From Methyloglobulus sp. (lineage in GTDB: Bacteria; Pseudomonadota; Gammaproteobacteria; Methylococcales; Methylomonadaceae): DNA of 64,000 nt. Numbering within the stretch: position 1 is the stretch's first letter; the number at the start of each line of letters is the position of its first letter. Where the stretch lies: assembly GCA_013141505.1 (NCBI GenBank), contig JABFQX010000017.1, positions 1-64,000 of the forward strand. The letters are read 5' to 3'. Below the pieces are notes generated by a model, which saw only the letters and a list, made by a program, of their open reading frames with translations, did no database searches and was not told the origin of the DNA. The translations under genes were made by a program, and so were the position numbers. Positions 7,893 through 16,939 of this stretch are shown one piece after another.

Positions 7893-9116
7893 ATGAACAC
7901 AGTTCATCAACACACAAATCAATTTAGCAAAACATCGGGCAGCCAATGGCATGCCGAACAACAACAACTTCACATCGACCTTGAACCACTACTAGGACTA
8001 CCCACTACCTTGATTTTATCAGGCTGGGACATTGGAATTGGTTGGAGCACAGTTATCGAAGGCGAAACTACTGTCTATAACGACCCCTTTGGCGCATCGC
8101 CATTTCCTATTGAGTTTTTCGGCCATGAACTATTGAAGCCTTGGGTGGCAACCATCCCTGAGAATATCATTGCCTTGTTTAAACGCTATAAAGGCAATAC
8201 GTTCGGTATTCTGATGTTGGTCAACCGACATTCTTATCTCAAAGAACTATTCGAAGACCACCCGGCATTGTTCTGGTTTGCTTATACCTATGCCAAAGAT
8301 AATCACTGGCAAGAACAAAAGTTCGTCGCCTGTTGCAAAAGCAAAAGGTCGGAAATCCTTAAAGTTTGCGGATTACCAAATACACCTTCGGCGGTAAAGT
8401 TGTTGCAGAAAATTGAGGCCAACTATTTTAACCGCTATACCTATGACCAGATTCGGGAATTATTTGGTGTTGAAGACTACGCGGTTCTCAATCACCGTGG
8501 TTCAGTACCCATCCGTTGGGTGGCCGTGCTAAAAAGATTTCCTGCCCTTCTTTACTCACCATTTGTACATAACTGGCAAGGGGATTGGACATCAGAGGAA
8601 TATGAGCTTCTTCGCGACATAGCCCGAATGGTCGCAACTCATGATGATGAAGATTACTTACGCTGGCTGAATGGGTGCAGGGATTTAGAAACACTCAAGG
8701 TACAGCATGATAACTTGGTAAACCGGATGGTTGAACAAAACCGAAAACACTCAGGCTATGAAATTTTGGGCAATAAGACCTATCCTACACCGCCTCTTTC
8801 GGGCATCGAACAAATTGAGCCGATTTTGAATTCACATGGATTAAGGGATGAGTCCGAACAACAGCGGCATTGTGTCGCAGCCTATCATAGTGAAATCGTA
8901 CAAGGCCGTTACTACGTCTATAGGATTCTTGAGCCAGAACGAGCAACTTTAGGCGTTAGTGTATTTAAAAAGAAAAATGGAGAGAATTCGCTCCGTATCG
9001 ACCAGTTGAGAGGCTATAAAAACCAGAAAGTGAATGAGGATACTGAAAAGTTCGTGTTTGGCTGGTTTTATAATTCAGAAGAATGTAGCCAAATCTCACA
9101 CTTCAAGAAAACTTAA
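7893..9116 (+). CDS. PcfJ-like domain protein
   Basis: 407 residues. The C-terminal part has the PcfJ-like signature: a histidine-cysteine pair in SEQQRHCVAAYHSEIVQGRYYVYRI, then LEPERATLGVSVF and SLRIDQLRGYKNQ. Proteins of this domain are common on plasmids and islands; PcfJ itself is named from the conjugative plasmid pCF10, and its biochemical role is unclear. The N-terminal 270 residues are mixed helical with no signal peptide. A fragment of a second copy survives at 18612-18689. No other conjugation gene is present, so a transfer role here is not supported. Confidence 0.65.
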   Translation: MNTVHQHTNQFSKTSGSQWHAEQQQLHIDLEPLLGLPTTLILSGWDIGIGWSTVIEGETTVYNDPFGASPFPIEFFGHELLKPWVATIPENIIALFKRYKGNTFGILMLVNRHSYLKELFEDHPALFWFAYTYAKDNHWQEQKFVACCKSKRSEILKVCGLPNTPSAVKLLQKIEANYFNRYTYDQIRELFGVEDYAVLNHRGSVPIRWVAVLKRFPALLYSPFVHNWQGDWTSEEYELLRDIARMVATHDDEDYLRWLNGCRDLETLKVQHDNLVNRMVEQNRKHSGYEILGNKTYPTPPLSGIEQIEPILNSHGLRDESEQQRHCVAAYHSEIVQGRYYVYRILEPERATLGVSVFKKKNGENSLRIDQLRGYKNQKVNEDTEKFVFGWFYNSEECSQISHFKKT

Positions 9117-9469
9117 TCATCAAAATGTGCTGATGTAAGAATTTTATCAGCGTTTACCCGACCCGGTTACCAGTAATCCTAAAATTTAGCCTCGGGTATG
9201 GCCATGATCTTCCCTAACACCTCAAATGATTATGCGCCTTGCAAACACGTATCGTAGTTTAAGTCCGCTCCCATTGCGCTTTAGCCAATAAATGTGAAAA
9301 ATTTACTTTATTATTTTGACAGATGGAATAAGATCAAACTTTCCATATTAATTTAGATCAATAAAAATATTCAGATAATTGATTGACCTTTAGTAAGGCA
9401 AGAATTAATAAAGTTGTTTTAAACATATTTAATAGTGATCCCAACTGTAAATCTTAAGAGGTATTAATC
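9117..9469. other. Intergenic, no gene seen
   Basis: AT-rich spacer of 353 bp carrying the control region of the secreted-protein gene at 9470. No hairpin or RNA gene was recognised. Confidence 0.3.
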
Positions 9470-10081
9470 ATGAAAAAAATATTGCTACTAACATTTGTGT
9501 TACCAACACCAGTTTATGCAGATTATGCCGATATATTTACACACCAACAATCCTTAGTGAATAGTCAAGCCACTTACAACAGTGCCATGAAAGATTATAA
9601 CAGAATAAATAAGCGTCGACAGGGACACGGCAATCCAGAAACACCTATTAACATAGATATTGTTCCTGGTACAAGGACGGTGTTTAATGATGGCTGGGTA
9701 AGTACTGCGCAAACGAATTGGGTGACAGTTGTAAAGGATAACACCGCAGTATTGTTGCATAAATCATTTCCTTTTACAGATGAATTACGCAGAAACATTC
9801 CGCTTGCCTGCTGGAATCAAGTTGCTTGGTCAAGGTACGACGGTTTAGCTTTCTATCCAAAACCAAAAAGTGAATTTTATGGTAACCCTTATGATTTTCT
9901 ACAGGTAGATGCAATAGATAAAGGAACTGGGCAAAGGGTTTTTTTAAGTTTTTTATTAATAGCAAACAATGGTATTGTTAATTGTATTGAAGCGATTAAC
10001 GCAACACCGAACGAGTTCATGCAATATTTCCCGACCATGAATTCATTACTGGCAATGTCCTCTTATTTGCCTAGAAACTGA
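9470..10081 (+). CDS. Secreted hypothetical protein
   Basis: 203 residues starting with a signal peptide (MKKILLLTFVLPTPVYA, cleavage likely after the VYA). AGAGGT precedes the ATG. The mature part is mixed polar with PLACWNQVAWSRYDG and one further Cys near the end (NNGIVNCIEA), so one disulfide is possible. There is no lipobox or membrane anchor. Export to the periplasm is the only prediction I can support. The next gene (membrane pentapeptide protein) could be in the same unit, although 130 bp separate them. Confidence 0.6.
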   Translation: MKKILLLTFVLPTPVYADYADIFTHQQSLVNSQATYNSAMKDYNRINKRRQGHGNPETPINIDIVPGTRTVFNDGWVSTAQTNWVTVVKDNTAVLLHKSFPFTDELRRNIPLACWNQVAWSRYDGLAFYPKPKSEFYGNPYDFLQVDAIDKGTGQRVFLSFLLIANNGIVNCIEAINATPNEFMQYFPTMNSLLAMSSYLPRN

Positions 10082-10213
10082 AAGTGAACTTTGCAAAATA
10101 AAAACTAGAGATTAACCACGAAAGGAATGGAAGTTAAACCGAAAAATCTAAATGCTTCTATAAATAGTTGGAATTTTTATAATACTTGCAATCACAGAAA
10201 CTAAATCTGTCAC

Positions 10214-12286
10214 ATGTTGGATTTTCGCAACCAAAATTTACGGGGACGCTCTTTTCGCGGTCAGGATTTGGTCGGTGCTGATTTTAGCGGTGCCGACTTA
10301 CGCGGGGTAGATTTTCGCGGTGCTGATTTGACCAATTCTAAGTTTTGCAAAGCGCACATGGGACTTAGTTATCGAAAAAAAATCTTACTGCTGTTGGTAA
10401 GTCTGTTTATAGGTTTTGCAGCTGGTCTATTTATTGTTTTCGGAAATAATGTATTTGGCGTTGGTTTCAAATCTATCGCTGAGTATTTTTTTGCTGTCGA
10501 AAAAAATAATTTAATCTATTTAGCCACTGTAATTTATCTTGTTGGTCTAATTACGAGTATATGGTTCACTCTAAGAAAGCAAGAATGGCGACCATTAATT
10601 TGGTATTTTCTAGTTGCTGCAGCGGTAACGGGAGCAGCAGTTGGAGCAGGACCGAAAGCGGCAGCGGAAGCTGGAATCAAAATGAGACCGTTAGCGTTAG
10701 TGGCACCGGTAGTGACAGCGGCAGCAGGAACAATATCGGTTACAGTAGTTGGAGCGGCAGTCGGTTTTGAAGCGGCAGCAGCAGTAGAGTGGGTAGCAGG
10801 AGTTGCAGCTGTAACTTTTGCTGGGCTTATTCCGATATTGGTAAAAAATGGAAAGGTATCAGGAGATGGTGGAGTAGCGATAGCGGTTATTAGTATTGCT
10901 TCCGCATTGGTGGGTTGGTATCTGAGTCATCGTAGTTTAAAAACCGAAGAACCTTTGCTTTTACCCTTGCGCAAGCTTAGATTGGTTTTTCGCTGTTGGG
11001 GCGGAACAGATTTTCGCGGTGCAACCTTAGTTAATACCGATTTTAGCGAAGCGGATTTTAAAAACGCCAACTTTTATGGTAGCACTATCATTCGTTGTAT
11101 CTTTCAAAATGCACTTAATTTACATTTAGCTAATACTTTAAATACCCCATTAGAACCTTTGGAAGTGCGGCAATTGGTTCTTGCCGGACAAACCGAAGTC
11201 AAAGATTTTTCTTACCATAACCTACGCGGCGTGGTGTTTGCCGGTTTGAATTTACAAGGTTGTAAGTTTCATCACGCAGACCTATGCGAAGCCGATCTGC
11301 GTGGTTGTATTTTAAAGGACTGCGATTTCACTGAAACTATGGCTTATGGTGCTTTGTTTGACCATGCCGAGTTTACTGCTGCCATCATCGACAACTGGAG
11401 CATCGACAAAGCCACGCAATTCAATGACGCAAAAGCGAAATTTGTGTATTTGAAGCGTGATAAAAGTGAATGCAATCCGCCGCAAGGAGAATTCAAAGAA
11501 GGCGATTTTGCTAAGCTGTACCAGGACATCGCCAATACTGTGGATTTTATCGCCCATACTCCCGCCGAACTGCAAGCCTTACTGCGCGCCATAGAAAAAA
11601 TCAAAGACGACGGCATTGATATCTTCATCCAGCAAATGGAACGCAAGGCCGATTCGGTCGCACTCCGGGTTCAAAGCGAAGGCGATGTTGAACTGGATAA
11701 AGCCGCGATTTATGCCCAAGTAGAGAAACAGAAAGAAATAGAATTAACAGCTTTGAAACATGAATTTGAGCAAAAATTACTCATCCAACAAAATGAAATG
11801 GAAAAAGAGAGAATTAAGCATGAAGAAAAAGCCAAGCAGGTTGACCTGCTGGCTGGATTGCTGCACAAGGCTATCGATAAGCCTTTTATTGTGAATACCG
11901 GTACGATTGGAGAAATTACTATGAATAATAACAGCCGCAGCATTCAAAACGCCACAATCCAGAATAGCGCGGTTAGCTTGGGCGATAATAGTGCGGTGAC
12001 CAATCGCATCCAGCAACTGCCGGAGAACCAGGGCGAATTAAAGGAAGTATTAATGCAACTCATAGCCTTGCTGGAAAAAAGTCAGGTTACTGTCTCTGAA
12101 AAGCAAAAAGTGGAGCAGGAAATTAAAAACTTAGCCGAAATTGCCCCCAAACCTGCTGAAGAACGCAAAAGCTCAGGAGGTAAGGCTATTACCGCACTAA
12201 AGGATTTAACTTCCATCTTTAAAGACTTGCCAGAAATGGGTCTTAAGTATGGGGAGTTATTAGCAAAATTGTGGATGCTAATTTGA
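10214..12286 (+). CDS. Pentapeptide-repeat protein with membrane and coiled-coil domains
   Basis: 690 residues in clear blocks. Residues 1-45 are pentapeptide repeats (NLRGRSFRGQDLVGADFSGA). Two hydrophobic helices follow (about 53-75 and 100-117), then an Ala/Gly/Val-rich hydrophobic stretch (about 130-240) that may form further helices. A second pentapeptide block covers about 265-300 and 340-385 (NLRGVVFAGLNLQGCKF). After that comes a long charged coiled coil (about 450-560), an Asn-rich NNNSRSIQNATIQNS segment, and a C-terminal helical pair. The pentapeptide solenoid would sit in the cytosol with the coiled coil. The layout suggests a membrane-anchored sensor or effector; function is not shown. 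Confidence 0.65.
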   Translation: MLDFRNQNLRGRSFRGQDLVGADFSGADLRGVDFRGADLTNSKFCKAHMGLSYRKKILLLLVSLFIGFAAGLFIVFGNNVFGVGFKSIAEYFFAVEKNNLIYLATVIYLVGLITSIWFTLRKQEWRPLIWYFLVAAAVTGAAVGAGPKAAAEAGIKMRPLALVAPVVTAAAGTISVTVVGAAVGFEAAAAVEWVAGVAAVTFAGLIPILVKNGKVSGDGGVAIAVISIASALVGWYLSHRSLKTEEPLLLPLRKLRLVFRCWGGTDFRGATLVNTDFSEADFKNANFYGSTIIRCIFQNALNLHLANTLNTPLEPLEVRQLVLAGQTEVKDFSYHNLRGVVFAGLNLQGCKFHHADLCEADLRGCILKDCDFTETMAYGALFDHAEFTAAIIDNWSIDKATQFNDAKAKFVYLKRDKSECNPPQGEFKEGDFAKLYQDIANTVDFIAHTPAELQALLRAIEKIKDDGIDIFIQQMERKADSVALRVQSEGDVELDKAAIYAQVEKQKEIELTALKHEFEQKLLIQQNEMEKERIKHEEKAKQVDLLAGLLHKAIDKPFIVNTGTIGEITMNNNSRSIQNATIQNSAVSLGDNSAVTNRIQQLPENQGELKEVLMQLIALLEKSQVTVSEKQKVEQEIKNLAEIAPKPAEERKSSGGKAITALKDLTSIFKDLPEMGLKYGELLAKLWMLI

Positions 12287-12337
12287 GCAATCCTGGACAA
12301 CGTTTTTCAACTTTAGATTTGAGGCTATGAGTCACTT

Positions 12338-12532
12338 TTATCGGCATATTGTATCAACCAACTGTTTAAACCAGTTTGGCCGGAAGATCACCACAAACAA
12401 TCCTATGGTACTGGTGATGAGGAATATCGGTATCAGCATGAAAACCATGAGGACTAGGCCACAGTTGATTCTGGCGACAAAAGGGGCGGCTTTCATTGTT
12501 TCTGAGTACCACTCATAAATAACGACTTCCAT
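12338..12532 (-). CDS. Possible small two-helix membrane protein
   Basis: A leftward 64-codon ORF (MEVVIYEWYSETMKAAPF) with one long hydrophobic stretch (CGLVLMVFMLIPIFLITSTIGLFVVIF). The same frame stays open upstream with another hydrophobic run (KLAVVLLF) but no ATG. Position between two rightward genes and absence of a clear ribosome site keep this tentative. Confidence 0.3.
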   Translation of the reverse strand: MEVVIYEWYSETMKAAPFVARINCGLVLMVFMLIPIFLITSTIGLFVVIFRPNWFKQLVDTICR

Positions 12533-12659
12533 AATGAACAGTAAGACAACAGCGAGTTTCAGTAATTCACCGTAATTGAGTTTTAGAGAAACCTTAAAAA
12601 CAAGAACAAATAGAAAACAAAAGCGCTATACTTTTAGCTTTCCCTTAAAAGCTCAGTGT

Positions 12660-13094
12660 ATGCTTCACCAGTTCAAACAAGTCCTTTTCCCCCAACTGAA
12701 ACCGAGCAAGGTCTTCATTCCCTTATTCAACGGCAAGGTGTCCGCAGGGTTTCCTTCGCCTGCCGATGATTATGTCCAAAAAACCCTGGACTTAAACGAA
12801 TTGCTGGTACAAAAACCAGCGGCAACCTTTTTTGTCCGCGCACAGGGCGAATCCATGCTGGGAGCTGGCATCCATCCGAACGATATTCTGGTGGTAGACC
12901 GTTCTATCGAGCCGAAGTCCGGAAAGATCGTTATTTGTGCTTTGAATGGTGAATTGACTGTAAAACGGTTGGCACGGGTAAAAGGAAAGTGGAAACTGAA
13001 ATCAGAGAATTTGGATTATCCCGATATTCCCGTCCATGAAGAACTGGAATTGGTGGTATGGGGTGTCGTGACCAATGTGATCCATCCCGTGTAA
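12660..13094 (+). CDS. umuD: Error-prone polymerase V subunit UmuD
   Basis: The track starts at a TTG (12576); ATG 12660 (MLHQFKQVLF) gives the usual 144 residues. UmuD is cut between Ala29 and Gly30 (KVSAGFPSP) through RecA-stimulated self-cleavage and then joins UmuC in translesion polymerase V. The Ser-Lys dyad is present as Ser65 (QGESMLG) and Lys102 (LTVKRL). The stop overlaps the ATG of umuC (TAATG), so the two are translationally coupled. Such umuDC cassettes are common cargo of plasmids and islands. I could not find a convincing LexA box upstream. Confidence 0.88.
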   Translation: MLHQFKQVLFPQLKPSKVFIPLFNGKVSAGFPSPADDYVQKTLDLNELLVQKPAATFFVRAQGESMLGAGIHPNDILVVDRSIEPKSGKIVICALNGELTVKRLARVKGKWKLKSENLDYPDIPVHEELELVVWGVVTNVIHPV

Positions 13095-14377
13095 TGCAAC
13101 CACTATTAGCCTTAGTCGATTGTAACAATTTTTACGTTTCATGTGAGCGGGTTTTCCGGCCTGACCTGATTGGAAAGCCCGTGGCGGTACTCAGTAATAA
13201 TGACGGCTGTATGGTTGCCCGTAGCCAGGAAGTCAAAGACTTAGGGATTAAAATGGGTGTGCCAGTATTCCAAGTTCAGCACTTGGTTAAACAGCACAAT
13301 ATCCAATTGTTTTCATCGAACTACACGCTGTACGCCGATATGTCGGCACGGGTGATGTCCATATTGGAAGGGTTTGCGCCTAGTATCGAAATCTATTCCA
13401 TTGACGAAAGTTTTTTGGATTTAACGGGCGTTTGTGAGAAAGACCCGATTGATTACGGACAGAAAATCAGGAAAGCGGTGCTACAGAGAACGGGGATTCC
13501 GGTTTGTGTCGGTATGGGACCGACGAAGACCTTGGCAAAGTTAGCTAACTACGGTGCAAAGAAATGGAAACATACCGACGGGATGCTGGACTTGTCCGAC
13601 CCTGTGCGCAGAGAAAAGTTTATGAAGCTCGTACCTGTTGACGAAGTTTGGGGCATCGGTTCACGGACTACTGCAAAACTCAACCAACTAGGCATCAAGA
13701 CCGTTTGGGATTTGGCCACTCAACCCAGTAAGCGTATCCAAGCGCAGTTCAATGTCATGGTAGCCCGAACCATATTGGAGTTGAACGGGATAGGCTGTAT
13801 GTCGCTGGAAGAAATTTCCCCAGACAAGCAACAGATTGTCTGTTCGCGCAGCTTTAGCCGGAAATTGACAGACTTTCGGGAGTTATCAGAAGCCCTGTCC
13901 GAATATTGCACACGGGCTGCGGAAAAGCTAAGGCATCAACGGTCAGTCACGGGCTGCATCAGCGTGTTTATCAGGACAAACTTGTTCAATCCCTCAGAAC
14001 CCCAATACCAACGCTCTGCCAGTATCAAGCTTAGTGCAGCCACCCAAGATACTCGAACCATAATCACTACGGCAAACCGCTTACTGAAAGAACTCTTCAA
14101 ACCGAATTACAAATACCATAAATGCGGTGTGCAACTCAGCCATATCCAACCAGCCTTGTCGTTTGCCCAGAATGACCTGTTTGATGTTGCTGGTAATAGC
14201 TTGCTTGAGAAGAGCGACCAATTGATGCAGACGTTCGATAAGATCAACCGGCGTTTCCCGAAGAGCCTTTCAATGGCCGCATCCGGGTTTGATAAAACGT
14301 GGATAGCTAAAGCAGAACGAAAAACCAAACACTATACGACGGATTGGAATGAGTTAGTGGATGTTATGTGTGTTTGA
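13094..14377 (+). CDS. umuC: Translesion DNA polymerase V catalytic subunit UmuC
   Basis: 427 residues from ATG 13094, overlapping the umuD stop. This is a Y-family polymerase that copies past DNA lesions when bound to UmuD'. It begins LALVDCNNFYVSCERVFRP (first catalytic Asp), continues with VLSNNDGCMVARSQEVKDLG, and has the acidic YSIDESFLDL motif in the palm. The HhH-like thumb (DEVWGIGSRTTAKLNQLGI) and the little-finger/C-terminal domain follow. All catalytic acidic residues are present, so it should be functional. Confidence 0.92.
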   Translation: MQPLLALVDCNNFYVSCERVFRPDLIGKPVAVLSNNDGCMVARSQEVKDLGIKMGVPVFQVQHLVKQHNIQLFSSNYTLYADMSARVMSILEGFAPSIEIYSIDESFLDLTGVCEKDPIDYGQKIRKAVLQRTGIPVCVGMGPTKTLAKLANYGAKKWKHTDGMLDLSDPVRREKFMKLVPVDEVWGIGSRTTAKLNQLGIKTVWDLATQPSKRIQAQFNVMVARTILELNGIGCMSLEEISPDKQQIVCSRSFSRKLTDFRELSEALSEYCTRAAEKLRHQRSVTGCISVFIRTNLFNPSEPQYQRSASIKLSAATQDTRTIITTANRLLKELFKPNYKYHKCGVQLSHIQPALSFAQNDLFDVAGNSLLEKSDQLMQTFDKINRRFPKSLSMAASGFDKTWIAKAERKTKHYTTDWNELVDVMCV

Positions 14378-14454
14378 GGGTTGGTAAGCAAAAACGGAAG
14401 ATCATTTCCAAATGGGTTAATGTTGCTAAGTTATCGTGCTGATACAGAACTTAC

Positions 14455-14847
14455 TTAGCCGAGTTTTTGCCTTTCACGAATTAGATCAATCAACGACATC
14501 GTTGAAGAATGCAATAACCTGCGAGATCGAAGTAAACCAAATGACTTACCAAGACTTAAAAAAGTGAAGACAAAAACAATCCCAACGAGTGTTTCAAGAC
14601 CAAGGCGACTTGATTGATGATATCCACCTAAAATAAGAACAGATGGATATAAGAATGTCATCATATAAAAACCAGCAGCACCGAAAGAACAACCACAGTC
14701 ACCATTTAGCCGATTTAACCTTTTTTCCCAATAAAGGTTTTCCTGTGGGTTCAAGTCACCTAAGTTGAACAATAATAATGGGCGAGATCTTCGATGCAAC
14801 CATTCACTCAAGATTACCTCATTAGTTACTACAATAGTTTTCATCAT
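14455..14847 (-). CDS. Small membrane protein, third gene of the HECRH operon
   Basis: 130 residues with two hydrophobic helices (about 58-75 and 84-102) separated by a short polar loop. The cytosolic N-terminus carries LNGDCGCSFGAAGF just before the first helix. AAGG lies upstream of ATG. It begins 12 bp after the metalloprotease-like gene and faces the same way, so it is probably the last gene of a three-gene unit. No family recognised. It could anchor the partner or be its immunity or regulatory factor; that is inference. Confidence 0.55.
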   Translation of the reverse strand: MMKTIVVTNEVILSEWLHRRSRPLLLFNLGDLNPQENLYWEKRLNRLNGDCGCSFGAAGFYMMTFLYPSVLILGGYHQSSRLGLETLVGIVFVFTFLSLGKSFGLLRSRRLLHSSTMSLIDLIRERQKLG

Positions 14848-14858
14848 TCTAAAAAACC

Positions 14859-15761
14859 TTACGAAATAATGAAGCCAGGATTCGCCGAAAATGCGTTTTG
14901 TATAATAAAGTTGGCATTGTCCTTAGCCTTATCACGAAGGGCTTGAGTTGTGCGCTTGCCATCAACATAGAACCACCAGAGCCAAACTGCTTGCCACCGC
15001 CAAGCTCCATCGTATTCCCAGCTTTCGTCAGCCCCATCCCCTGAACCATAGCCTGAACCCGGTGGGAAAGTTCCCCGATGTGATTTTCCCGCAATGTGCC
15101 TACACTCATGCACGAAGGTAGATGCACGACCTGGAACATCTTTCTGAGAGCCATAGAAAAAATTCAGATATAACTCAATTCGCTTTGTTGTTGCGATTTC
15201 ATTTCCTATGGTACAAAACCAGCTAGCGACATAGCCCCAAGCAACGCAGGTCTGGGTTGTGAGCCAAATCCAGCCTTTACAAACCCAACTAACAGCCTCG
15301 CATAACCACGAGCAAGGCCACCAATCGCAACACTCCCAACTACATGATTCGTAACCATCACGCTGGTATCGCGTACAATCCCATTTTACATCGTTTCGGT
15401 ACTGGGTACAGCCCGCACCAAAGGTCGTTGCAATCTTATCGCCACAAGTAGCCCGTAACACATAGCCGCTCATTTGCTCTCTTACATATCGCCCTGCCCA
15501 ATGGAGCATACTGCTACCGTAATCCTCGTTCTGGTAGTCCTCTGCAGAATAGTTAAGTACCCATAATCCATTGAAGGCTCTTGCTAAAGGCTTGTCAGTA
15601 TTACAGCAGTCATCAAAACCCCACCCGTCTTGCCACCAGTCAGAATCAAAATGGTAGCTGTTCCAAGCCCAATCAACGAACGGCTGGTAACAAGAACGAG
15701 GGCCATAAAGATTATCCCCACTCACATCTTTATCTGGAACAGAATATTCACAATCAGCCAT
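14859..15761 (-). CDS. Trp/Cys-rich protein with HECRH metalloprotease motif
   Basis: The track starts at a TTG; GGAGGAT just before ATG 15761 sets the start (MADCEYSVPD, 300 residues). Residues 106-185 are a Cys/Trp-rich array (ESCSWECCDWWPCSWLCEAV, then CKGWIW, TCVAWGYVASWFC), possibly metal- or disulfide-rich repeats. Then follows TFVHECRHIAGKSH (H218, E219, H222), an HExxH zinc-protease signature. A candidate third ligand lies in DESWEYDGAWRWQ. There is no signal peptide. The Cys/Trp pattern reminds me of unannotated proteins in other bacteria, but I cannot name the family. It lies between a membrane HEAT-like gene and a small membrane gene. Confidence 0.6.
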   Translation of the reverse strand: MADCEYSVPDKDVSGDNLYGPRSCYQPFVDWAWNSYHFDSDWWQDGWGFDDCCNTDKPLARAFNGLWVLNYSAEDYQNEDYGSSMLHWAGRYVREQMSGYVLRATCGDKIATTFGAGCTQYRNDVKWDCTRYQRDGYESCSWECCDWWPCSWLCEAVSWVCKGWIWLTTQTCVAWGYVASWFCTIGNEIATTKRIELYLNFFYGSQKDVPGRASTFVHECRHIAGKSHRGTFPPGSGYGSGDGADESWEYDGAWRWQAVWLWWFYVDGKRTTQALRDKAKDNANFIIQNAFSANPGFIIS

Positions 15762-15777
15762 AATATCCTCCAATATT

Positions 15778-16608
15778 TTATTTAATTACCGGCGGCACTT
15801 TCGGAGTTGGCCGCGCAGGGATGGTTGGTTTTCCACTCGGCTTTGCATCCTGTGCCAGCGGTGGAACTGGACTCACGTTAGGGCGACGAAAAGGGGGTGC
15901 AAGATCACCAAAAGGTGCGTTGCATACACCAAAATCTTCCGCCCGTGCTTGGCGCAGTTCAATGAAATAGTGTTCGCTTGTTGGGAGTTGTTCTTGAATT
16001 CTAGTCCGATTATTTTCACCATCTGGTAAATGGATAAGTGCTTGGCTCGCAGCAATTCGTAAAGATAGTGATGAAAGCTGGAGAAAGCTAACAAGAGAAT
16101 CCTGAGCATCTTTGTTTTCATTAGCAGCTAATATTCTGATTCCCTCCAATGCTCGCATACGGATCGTATTTTCTTCTGCTACGGTTGAATAAAGGTGTAT
16201 GTTGCGCGACTCTTCTGGGGGTATCGATGATCTTACAATGTCATTTAAGAAAGCAAGAACTGCTGGAGATTCGAGCTTAGTTGCGCAATAAACAATTGCC
16301 CAACGTGCGTCGTATGCTTCGAGCGCAATAGAATTATAAACAAAGTTAAGCTCTTCTAAAACAATACTCAAATTTTGTCGCATTCTTTCAATAGTCACTT
16401 TTTCGGAATCATCGGTCACATTTTCACCGCTGAATGCAATTCGCAAATAATCACGGATCAAGATACCGGCTTCAGTGTTGTGTACTGGTAAATTAGCAAC
16501 TTCAACTTTTGCTACAGTTGACGGAGTGTTTCCTCGATTCCGAAACAACAATAAGATGGCAATCAAAAGAAGCATGCCAACTAAAATAAAGATTATAAAT
16601 TCGGACAT
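15778..16608 (-). CDS. Membrane-anchored HEAT-like repeat protein
   Basis: 276 residues. Residues 4-22 are a single N-terminal membrane helix (FIIFILVGMLLLIAILLLF) followed by RNRGN, placing the rest probably in the cytosol. The body (about 60-210) consists of paired helices with the alternation of HEAT/ARM-type repeats (LEAYDARWAIVYCATKLESP, ALEGIRILAANENKDAQDSL). The tail is Pro-rich (PSGKPTIPARPTPKVPP), a likely linker or SH3-type partner site. GAGGAG precedes ATG. It is the first gene of the operon with the HECRH protein, and 16 bp separate them. Confidence 0.6.
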   Translation of the reverse strand: MSEFIIFILVGMLLLIAILLLFRNRGNTPSTVAKVEVANLPVHNTEAGILIRDYLRIAFSGENVTDDSEKVTIERMRQNLSIVLEELNFVYNSIALEAYDARWAIVYCATKLESPAVLAFLNDIVRSSIPPEESRNIHLYSTVAEENTIRMRALEGIRILAANENKDAQDSLVSFLQLSSLSLRIAASQALIHLPDGENNRTRIQEQLPTSEHYFIELRQARAEDFGVCNAPFGDLAPPFRRPNVSPVPPLAQDAKPSGKPTIPARPTPKVPPVIK

Positions 16609-16939
16609 ATTAGACTCCTCGTACTCTATAATTCTTGTACTTCACAGACGTAATTCCTGACGTATAGTTAAGAGCGCATCCTTTTATTCGGTACAGTCAT
16701 ACTTTAGGTAAATACACCTTAAGCAGAAACTTTACATGTGTTTAGCTTAATCAAAATTAAAGCAAATGTATGTGACATTTTTAACTTTAAAGGGGTGGAA
16801 TATTACCACTTTCGAAAAATTCTCTTGTAAAGACAAAACGCCTCCTGCAATAGTATGAAGTCCTGTGCCGAAGCCAAGCATTACATGAAAGAATGCTGTG
16901 CAGCGGAATTAGACTGTGAGGGGATGGTGTTGTGAAAAA
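16609..16939. other. Intergenic, no gene seen
   Basis: 331 bp between two leftward genes. It should contain the promoter of the HEAT-like/HECRH operon and the 3' region of the SRAP gene. I saw no strong hairpin or RNA gene. Confidence 0.3.

Noticed and set aside
10561-10770. Ser/Gly-rich ORF inside the pentapeptide gene
   Set aside because: Shadow frame of the Ala/Gly/Val-rich codons of the real gene.
12576-12659. N-terminal extension of UmuD
   Set aside because: Begins at a TTG and adds 28 residues absent from the family; ATG 12660 gives the normal length.
12600-12660. LexA operator before umuD
   Set aside because: No CTGT-N8-ACAG or close variant is visible; regulation by another box cannot be excluded.
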